A DNA stretch of 5,208 nucleotides from Alphaproteobacteria bacterium (GTDB lineage Bacteria; Pseudomonadota; Alphaproteobacteria; CACIAM-22H2): positions 1-5,208 of the forward strand of contig VGDA01000292.1 in assembly GCA_016869915.1 (NCBI GenBank), given 5' to 3'. The notes below the pieces were generated by a model, which was given only the letters and a program-made list of their open reading frames with translations, had not been told where the DNA came from and ran no database searches. The position numbers were made by a program, and so were the translations under genes. Positions 1 through 4,460 of the stretch are shown in pieces. Every line of letters begins with the position of its first letter. Positions within the stretch are counted from its first letter, which is position 1.

Positions 1-229
1 GGATCGTCCAGCCTGCATGCATCGACCAGAACAGCAGCGGCGGCTTGTGGTGGTAGGGCACGCCGTTGCGCCACGGCACGAGGAAGTCGCCGCGCTGCCA
101 CATCTCCAGCGCGACGGCGAGGTAGCGCGTCTCGTCGACGGGCAGCAGCGGGCGCAGCGCGAGGCCGCTGGCGACGCAGGCCGCCCAGAGCAGCGCCGCG
201 AAGGCGAGCGCGGCGCGCGGCGCGCTCAC
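1..229 (-). CDS. ArnT/PMT-like family 39 glycosyltransferase, N-terminal part (runs off window)
   Basis: Partial gene: the first 76 codons are present and the rest lies beyond base 1. The GTG start shares a 4-nt GTGA overlap with the stop of the upstream glycosyltransferase, which fixes the start and implies translational coupling. Residues 6-28 form a hydrophobic first membrane segment. Next comes the periplasmic-loop signature of GT-C enzymes: VDETRY at 31-36, where Asp32-Glu33 matches the catalytic acidic pair of PMT/ArnT proteins, then GDFLVPWRNGVPYHHKPPLL at 47-66 with the conserved NG-P-Y-KPP pattern. Known members are polytopic inner-membrane enzymes that take a sugar from a polyprenyl-phosphate donor and attach it on the periplasmic side to lipid A or other acceptors. 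The donor sugar and acceptor cannot be read from this fragment. Family assignment is confident; equating it with ArnT itself is not justified. Confidence 0.9.
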   Translation of the reverse strand, partial: MSAPRAALAFAALLWAACVASGLALRPLLPVDETRYLAVALEMWQRGDFLVPWRNGVPYHHKPPLLFWSMHAGWTI

Positions 230-951
230 CCGCCCTCCCCGATCTCCGGACGCACGGGGCGGCGCTGCAGCCACATCACGCCGAGCAGGTCGACGATGCC
301 GACCCAGAGCCGGTTCATGACGCCGTACTTGGAGCGCCCGGCGGCGCGCGGGCGGTGGTTGACGGGCACGTTCACCACGACGCCGCCTTCGCGCTGCACC
401 AGCGCCGGCAGGAAGCGATGCATGTGGTCGAAGGACGGCAGGCGCAGGAAGGCCTCGCGGCGGAAGACCTTGAGGCCGCAGCCCGTGTCGGGCGTGCGGT
501 CGCCGAGCAGCGCCGCGCGCACCGCGTTGGCGAGGCGCGAGGAGACGCGCTTGAGCCGCGTGTCGCGACGCGTCGCGCGCCAGCCCGCGACCAGCGCCGG
601 CGCGTCGGCCTCGGCCGCGCGCGCGAGCAGGCGCGGGATGTCGGCGGGGTCGTTCTGCCCGTCGCCGTCGAGCGTCGCGATCCAGGCGCCGCGCGCGGCG
701 CGGATGCCGGTGACCAGCGCGGCCGACTGGCCGGCGCTGCGGCGATGGCGCAGGACGCGCAGCTCGGGCATGCGCGCGCGCGCCGCGGCGAGCCGCGCGG
801 GCGTCGCGTCGGCGCTGCCATCGTCGACATAGACGACCTCGATGCTTCGCCCCGCCAGCGCCGCCGCGATCTCGGCGAGCAGCGTGTCGATGTTGTCCTC
901 CTCGTCGCGCACCGGCACGACGACGGAGATCTCGGGCGGGGAGGCGTCCAT
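226..951 (-). CDS. Family 2 glycosyltransferase, polyprenyl-phosphate (DPM1/ArnC-like) type
   Basis: A 241-aa GT-A fold enzyme that most likely transfers a sugar from a nucleotide-sugar to a polyprenyl-phosphate at the cytoplasmic face of the membrane. Visible motifs: the first beta strand ISVVVPVRDEEDNI (8-21), EVVYVDDGSADAT with the nucleotide-binding DDGS at 43-46, and the metal-binding DGDGQNDP (DxD-type) at 95-102. Further on are GCGLKVFRR at 157-165, an acceptor-loop HRPRAAGRSKYG at 199-210, and a weakly hydrophobic C-terminal segment (about 211-228) that could sit on the membrane. The length fits a short dolichol-phosphate-mannose-synthase-like protein without the two extra membrane helices of ArnC/GtrB. 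ATG at 951 is chosen because homology begins right after it; no good Shine-Dalgarno sequence precedes it. The family 39 transferase overlaps its stop, so the pair probably acts in sequence on one lipid-linked sugar. The sugar is unknown. Confidence 0.93.
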   Translation of the reverse strand: MDASPPEISVVVPVRDEEDNIDTLLAEIAAALAGRSIEVVYVDDGSADATPARLAAARARMPELRVLRHRRSAGQSAALVTGIRAARGAWIATLDGDGQNDPADIPRLLARAAEADAPALVAGWRATRRDTRLKRVSSRLANAVRAALLGDRTPDTGCGLKVFRREAFLRLPSFDHMHRFLPALVQREGGVVVNVPVNHRPRAAGRSKYGVMNRLWVGIVDLLGVMWLQRRPVRPEIGEGG

Positions 952-966
952 GGGCTGGTGGCCGGA

Positions 967-994
967 CTTCTAGCACGCGAGGGCGGGGTTGCAA
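967..994 (-). promoter_or_regulatory. Candidate sigma70-type promoter for the glycosyltransferase pair
   Basis: Read on the minus strand there is TTGCAA (989-994) as a -35 box, a 16-nt spacer, and TAGAAG (967-972) as a -10 box, each matching 4 of 6 consensus positions. A TG one base upstream of the -10 (TGCTAGAAG) gives an extended -10. These are conspicuous AT-richer islands in very GC-rich surroundings. Predicted initiation near 960 would leave a leader of only about 9 nt before the ATG at 951, which agrees with the absence of a Shine-Dalgarno sequence. Inferred from sequence only. Confidence 0.4.
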
Positions 995-1003
995 GCGACC
1001 CCC

Positions 1004-1033
1004 GCGACGCGGCGCGGCGCGCTGCGCTAGGCT
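1004..1033 (+). promoter_or_regulatory. Weak candidate promoter for the RraA-like gene
   Basis: A TAGGCT hexamer at 1028-1033 is the only -10-like element facing the RraA-like gene. The best partner is GCGACG at 1004-1009 (only the central GAC matches the -35 consensus), with an 18-nt spacer. Initiation near 1040 would give a leader of about 65 nt that carries the 18-bp tandem repeat. The match is poor, so this is only a tentative placement. Confidence 0.2.
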
Positions 1034-1047
1034 CGCGCGCACGATGC

Positions 1048-1091
1048 ACACGAGGCCCGAGAGGGACACGAGGCCCGAGAGGGACACGAGG
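1048..1091 (+). repeat. 18-bp tandem repeat, about 2.4 copies, in the leader of the RraA-like gene
   Basis: Two perfect adjacent copies of ACACGAGGCCCGAGAGGG (1048-1065 and 1066-1083) are followed by a partial third copy, ACACGAGG (1084-1091), which runs directly into the ribosome binding site of the downstream gene. The unit is purine-rich and contains AGG and GAGAGGG, which resemble Shine-Dalgarno cores. The period is a multiple of three. The perfect identity suggests recent duplication. Confidence 0.9.
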
Positions 1092-1096
1092 AAGGA
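1088..1096 (+). promoter_or_regulatory. Ribosome binding site of the RraA-like gene
   Basis: GAGGAAGGA, with two AGGA cores, ends 9 nt before the ATG at 1106 and supports that start. Its first four bases belong to the last partial copy of the 18-bp repeat, so the site appears to have arisen at the repeat edge. Confidence 0.7.
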
Positions 1097-1105
1097 CGAC
1101 AACCC

Positions 1106-1819
1106 ATGCTCACCGCCGCCGCGCGCGACAAGCTCGCCCAGGTCTCCACCGCGACGATCACGACCGTCCTGTTCAAGCGGGGGCTGCGCAACCAGTTCCT
1201 GCAGGGGCCGCAGCTCGTGAACCCGAACGCGCCGCGCCTGGTCGGCCCGGCCTACACGCTGCGCTACATCCCCGCGCGCGAGGACATCGACGTCCTGAAG
1301 GTCTTCGAGGACCGCGCGCACCCGCAGCGCAAGGGCGTCGAGGAATGCCCGGCCGGCGCGGTCTTCGTGGTCGACAGCCGCGGCGACCCGCGCGCGGCCT
1401 CGGCGGGCGGCATCCTGCTCACGCGGCTGATGCGCAAGGGCTGCGCCGGCGCGGTCACCGATGGCGGCTTCCGCGACACGCCGGAGATCGCGCGCATGGA
1501 CTTCGCGGTCTACCACGCGCGCCCCTCGGCGCCGACGAACCTCATCCACCACCACGCGGTCGACCTCGACGTGCCGATCGGCTGCGGCGGCGTCGCGGTC
1601 TACCCGGGCGACATCATGGTCGGCGACGGCGAGGGCGTGGCCTGCATCCCCGCCGGGATCGCCGAGGACGTGGCCAGCGAGGCCTTCGAGCAGACGGTCT
1701 ACGAGGACTTCGTGCAGGAGAACGTCGACGCAGGCGCCGGCCTCTTCGGCCTCTACCCGATGCTCGACCCGGCCGTGCGCGCGCGCTTCCAGGCCTGGCG
1801 CAAGGCGAAGGGCCGCTGA
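1106..1819 (+). CDS. RraA-like / HMG-CHA aldolase-like family protein
   Basis: A 237-aa soluble protein of the RraA-like (former "dimethylmenaquinone methyltransferase") superfamily. Related enzymes are divalent-metal aldolases and decarboxylases that cleave hydroxy-oxo acids such as 4-hydroxy-4-methyl-2-oxoglutarate, or decarboxylate oxaloacetate. Visible: ATITTVLFKRG (16-26), the fold marker LVGPAYTLRY (45-54), AVFVVDSRGD (85-94), AGGILLTRLMRKG (100-112), TDGGFRDTPEI (118-128) with Arg123-Asp124 as predicted pyruvyl- and metal-binding residues, and GCGGVAVYPGDIMVGDGEGV (159-178). It is much longer than E. coli RraA (161 aa) and keeps the Arg-Asp pair that RraA lacks, so it is more likely an enzyme than an RNase E inhibitor, although databases often label such proteins "ribonuclease activity regulator RraA". 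Residue 102, usually Asp or Glu in the aldolases, is Gly here. The MFS gene overlaps its stop, suggesting that the transporter supplies its substrate. The substrate is unknown. Confidence 0.92.
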   Translation: MLTAAARDKLAQVSTATITTVLFKRGLRNQFLQGPQLVNPNAPRLVGPAYTLRYIPAREDIDVLKVFEDRAHPQRKGVEECPAGAVFVVDSRGDPRAASAGGILLTRLMRKGCAGAVTDGGFRDTPEIARMDFAVYHARPSAPTNLIHHHAVDLDVPIGCGGVAVYPGDIMVGDGEGVACIPAGIAEDVASEAFEQTVYEDFVQENVDAGAGLFGLYPMLDPAVRARFQAWRKAKGR

Positions 1820-3033
1820 ACGCGCCCGCGCAGGGCGGCGCGGGCGACGGCGCGACGCGCTGGGGAACGGTGCTCGCGCTGGTCGGCGCGGGCATCGTCG
1901 CCGCCTTCCACATCGGCAAGGCGCCGGCGGCGCTGCCGGCGATGCGCGCGGAGCTCGGCCTGACGCTCGCCGAGAGCGCGTGGGTCATCTCCGCCTTCAA
2001 CGTCCTCGGCGTGGCGACAGGCATGGCGCTGGGTGCGCTCGCCGACAGGCTCGGCCATCGCCGCGTCGTGCTCGCAGGGTTCGCGCTGCTCGCCGCGGCC
2101 GGCATGGCCGGCGCGATGGCGCGCGGGCCCGCCGGCATCCTCGCCGCGCGCTTCGCCGAGGGGCTCGGCTTCATGGCCGTCGTCGTGGCGGTGCCGGCGC
2201 TGATCCGCGCCTTCGCGCGGCCCGCCGACCTCGGCCTCGCGCTCGGCTTCTGGAGCACGTACATGCCGGCCGGCATGGCCGGCATGCTGGCGCTGGCGCC
2301 GCTCGCCCTCGGGCCGTGGGGCTGGCGCGGGCTCTGGCTCGCCAACGCCATCGCGGCGGCCTGCTTCGCCCTGCTGCTGGCGCGCGCCACGCGCCACGCG
2401 CCGCGAACCGCCAGCCCGGCCCGGGCGGGCTTCGCGACGGCGCTGCGCGCGACGCTGGCGGCGCCGGGCCCCGCGCTGCTGGCCGCGATCTTCGCCTGCT
2501 ACACGCTGCATTTCCTCGCCGTGCTCGGCTTCCTGCCGACGCTGCTGGCGGAGGAGCATGGCGTCGCGCCTGGCATGGCGGCGGCGATGGCCGGCCTCGC
2601 CGTGGCGCTCAACGTCCCGGGCAACCTCGCCGGTGGCTGGCTCGTGCATCGCGGCGTGCCGCGCTGGGCGCTCGTGCTCGCGGTCAATGCCGGGATGGGC
2701 GCCTGCTCGCTCGCCATCCATGCCGGCGGCCTGGCGCTCGCGCCGCGCTACGCGCTCTGCATCGCGCTGTCGATGCTGGGCGGGATCCTTCCCGCGGCCG
2801 TGCTGGGCGCGGTGCCCGCGCTCGCGCCCTCGCGCGACCTGGCGGCGGCGAGCAACGGCCTCGTCATGCAGGGATCGAACCTGGGCCAGATGGCGGGACC
2901 GCCCGCGGTCGCCGCGCTGGCGGCGGCGACCGGCGGCTGGACATGGTCGCCGCTGGTCCTGCTCGCGGCCTCCGCCGGCGGCGTCGCGCTGGCGCTGGTG
3001 CTGCGCAGGCTGGAGGCCCGCGCCGCCGCCTGA
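1816..3033 (+). CDS. MFS transporter, 12-TM, CynX/NimT-like; probable CTG start
   Basis: A major facilitator superfamily permease of the inner membrane, 405 aa if counted from CTG 1816. Visible: first helix from about residue 17, the TM2-TM3 loop motif GALADRLGHRRV (73-84; Asp77, Arg78, Gly80, Arg82-83), the TM4 pattern ARFAEGLG (111-118), a Gly/Pro/Met-rich TM5 around 150-160 (MPAGMAGM), a central basic loop (190-204), and a TM11 motif MQGSNLGQMAGPP (351-363). About twelve hydrophobic segments fit a complete transporter. No ATG, GTG or TTG lies in frame near the RraA-like stop. CTG at 1816 forms a CTGA overlap with that stop and has AAGG ten bases upstream. The first conventional codon, GTG at 1870, would trim the start of TM1 (387 aa) and has a poor ribosome site. 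The coupling suggests import of the enzyme's substrate, probably an organic acid or small metabolite; that is inference. The gene is certain, the start is not. Confidence 0.93.
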   Translation: MNAPAQGGAGDGATRWGTVLALVGAGIVAAFHIGKAPAALPAMRAELGLTLAESAWVISAFNVLGVATGMALGALADRLGHRRVVLAGFALLAAAGMAGAMARGPAGILAARFAEGLGFMAVVVAVPALIRAFARPADLGLALGFWSTYMPAGMAGMLALAPLALGPWGWRGLWLANAIAAACFALLLARATRHAPRTASPARAGFATALRATLAAPGPALLAAIFACYTLHFLAVLGFLPTLLAEEHGVAPGMAAAMAGLAVALNVPGNLAGGWLVHRGVPRWALVLAVNAGMGACSLAIHAGGLALAPRYALCIALSMLGGILPAAVLGAVPALAPSRDLAAASNGLVMQGSNLGQMAGPPAVAALAAATGGWTWSPLVLLAASAGGVALALVLRRLEARAAA

Positions 3034-3036
3034 TCC

Positions 3037-4368
3037 TCAGCGCAGCATCCAGAGGATGCAGAGCGTCGAGGCGACGAGCTGCGCCAGGGTGAGCGGCAGG
3101 CCGATGCGCAGGAAGCGCATGAAGCTGATCGGATGGCCCGCCTTCGCGGCGATGCCCGCGGCCACGACGTTGCCCGCCGCGCCGATCACGGTCGCGTTGC
3201 CGCCAAGCGTGGCGCCGAACATCATGCCCACGAAGACCGGCAGCAGGTGCGCGGGCCAGCTGGAGAAGCCCGCGCCGAGCGCCTCGTCGGGCACCGCCTC
3301 GATCTCGACGAGGTAGCCCTTCACGACCAGCAGAAGGCCGATGACCACCGGCACGTTGGGCAGCGCCATCGACAGCAGCCCGACGACCCAGATCATGGCG
3401 ACCGCCGCCAGCGCCGTGCGCTCGCCGAAGATCGACGCCATCAGCCGCGAGCCGCCCTGCAGCCAGCCGGTGTGGATCAGCGCCTGCACCATCATGAACA
3501 TGCAGGCGATGAAGATGAGCGTGCGCCAGTCGACGTCGACGAGCACGGCGCCGGGCGATTCGACGCGCAGCCCGTAGATCACGAGCAGGCCGAGCGCCGC
3601 GCAGATGAAGGCCGCCTCGGGCGGGCTGATGCCCTCGATGTCGCCCCAGACGAAGAGCAGCACCTGCAGCGCGAAGATCGCGAGCGCCGCGGCGATGTAG
3701 GCGGGACGGTGGAGCCGGACCTCCTCCTCCGCGACCGGCCCGGCGCTGCGCGCCGTCCAGGTGCCGCGGAGCACGACGAGGCTGGCGAGGAGCAGCGCGC
3801 CGATCGCGACGAAGCCGAAGGGGCTGACGCCGCGCAGGTAGGCGTCGAAGGTCATGCCGATGCCCGAGCCGACGATGAAGGTCGCGGGGTCGCCGACCAG
3901 CGTCAGCAGGCCGGCGGAGTTGGCGACCGCGACGAGGAAGACGAGCGGCGGCACGGGATCGAGCCCCATGCGCTCGCAGGCCTTCAGCAGGATCGGCGCG
4001 AAGAGGAGGATGACCGTGGCGTTGGGCAGGAAGGCGCAGGTCGGCACGGCGGCGAGGGTGAAGGCGACGAGCAGCCGCGCGCCGCTGCCCCTGGATGCGC
4101 GCACCAGGCCCTGGCCGAGCGCGTCGAACAGGCCGGTCGGCGTCAGGATGCGCACCAGCACCATGCCGCCGAAGAGCAGCGACAGGGTCGGGCCCGCCTC
4201 GGCCGCGGCCGAGCGCAGGTCCTGCGGCTCGAGGATGCCGGCTGCGAGCACGGCCGCGACGGCGAGCATGCCGCCGACCGCGAGGTCGACGAGGTCGAGG
4301 ATGAGCGCGACGACGAGCGCGAGGAACGTCGCCAGCGCGAAGATGGCGTGGAACTCGACCGGGACCAT
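3037..4368 (-). CDS. ArsB/NhaD/P-protein-like (ion transporter superfamily) permease
   Basis: A 443-aa polytopic inner-membrane permease of the ion transporter superfamily (ArsB, NhaD, CitMHS, mammalian P protein), with roughly 12-14 hydrophobic segments. Two inverted-repeat-like halves are visible. Half one has the hairpin FLPNATVILLFAPI (113-126) and NSAGLLTLVGDPATFIVGSG (150-169). Half two has ALPNVPVVIGLLLVVKGYL (336-354) and GATLGGNATVIGAAGNVVAA (385-404). The GDP-x3-I-x-GS and GGN-T-IGA-NVV motifs are those of the P-protein/ArsB branch. A charged loop (201-221) separates the early helices from the rest. The substrate could be an inorganic or organic anion or Na+/H+; the sequence does not decide. 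ATG 4368 is preceded by an excellent ribosome site. The reading frame stays open far upstream inside argG, but that part has no permease-like sequence. The gene follows argG by 92 bp on the same strand and ends 3 bp from the convergent MFS gene. Confidence 0.92.
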   Translation of the reverse strand: MVPVEFHAIFALATFLALVVALILDLVDLAVGGMLAVAAVLAAGILEPQDLRSAAAEAGPTLSLLFGGMVLVRILTPTGLFDALGQGLVRASRGSGARLLVAFTLAAVPTCAFLPNATVILLFAPILLKACERMGLDPVPPLVFLVAVANSAGLLTLVGDPATFIVGSGIGMTFDAYLRGVSPFGFVAIGALLLASLVVLRGTWTARSAGPVAEEEVRLHRPAYIAAALAIFALQVLLFVWGDIEGISPPEAAFICAALGLLVIYGLRVESPGAVLVDVDWRTLIFIACMFMMVQALIHTGWLQGGSRLMASIFGERTALAAVAMIWVVGLLSMALPNVPVVIGLLLVVKGYLVEIEAVPDEALGAGFSSWPAHLLPVFVGMMFGATLGGNATVIGAAGNVVAAGIAAKAGHPISFMRFLRIGLPLTLAQLVASTLCILWMLR

Positions 4369-4372
4369 GCGG

Positions 4373-4382
4373 CCCTCCCCTC
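4373..4382 (-). promoter_or_regulatory. Strong ribosome binding site of the permease
   Basis: The minus strand reads GAGGGGAGGG, containing GGAGG about 5 nt before the ATG at 4368. It decides the start within an otherwise open frame of 681 codons and shows that the permease can be translated independently of argG. Confidence 0.8.
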
Positions 4383-4393
4383 GGCGGTCGTGG

Positions 4394-4436
4394 CGCCCCC
4401 TCCCCCGGGGGCGGGGCGGCGGGGACGCCGTCCCCC
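4394..4436 (-). terminator. Two adjacent GC-rich hairpins between argG and the permease
   Basis: On the plus strand, 4394-4418 carries a C-run followed by a matching G-run: CGCCCC pairs with GGGGCG, with CCCCC/GGGGG inside. Positions 4421-4435 form GGGGAC-GCC-GTCCCC, a perfect 6-bp stem with a 3-nt loop. No U-tract follows on the minus strand, so this is not a classical intrinsic terminator. It may stabilise the argG mRNA end, attenuate transcription into the permease, or be a by-product of extreme GC content. Confidence 0.35.
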
Positions 4437-4460
4437 GACGCCCCGGATGCCGTCCCTCGC

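Noticed and set aside
17..832. 271-codon plus-strand frame antisense to the glycosyltransferases
   Set aside because: Low-complexity Arg/Ala/Ser translation, while the opposite strand carries clear GT2 and GT39 motifs.
1011..1040. GC-rich near-palindrome in the divergent control region as an operator
   Set aside because: GCGCGC on both sides is expected by chance in this composition, and no extended symmetric motif is present.
1264..1497. 77-codon minus-strand frame inside the RraA-like gene
   Set aside because: No ribosome site or recognisable domain; fully inside a confident gene on the other strand.
355..1815. Long plus-strand open frame continuous with the MFS gene, with an apparent start at 355
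   Set aside because: The part before 1816 is antisense to the glycosyltransferase and off-frame to the RraA-like gene. Its translation is Arg/Gly/Ala-rich with no family signal; it is open only because stops are rare at this GC content.
1753..2721. 322-codon minus-strand frame opposite the MFS gene
   Set aside because: Arg/Glu/Gly-rich antisense shadow with no domain; the plus-strand MFS motifs are unambiguous.
1461..3092. 543-codon plus-strand frame over the RraA-like and MFS genes
   Set aside because: An Arg/Ala/Gly-rich shadow frame. The other plus-strand frames here encode recognisable protein families.
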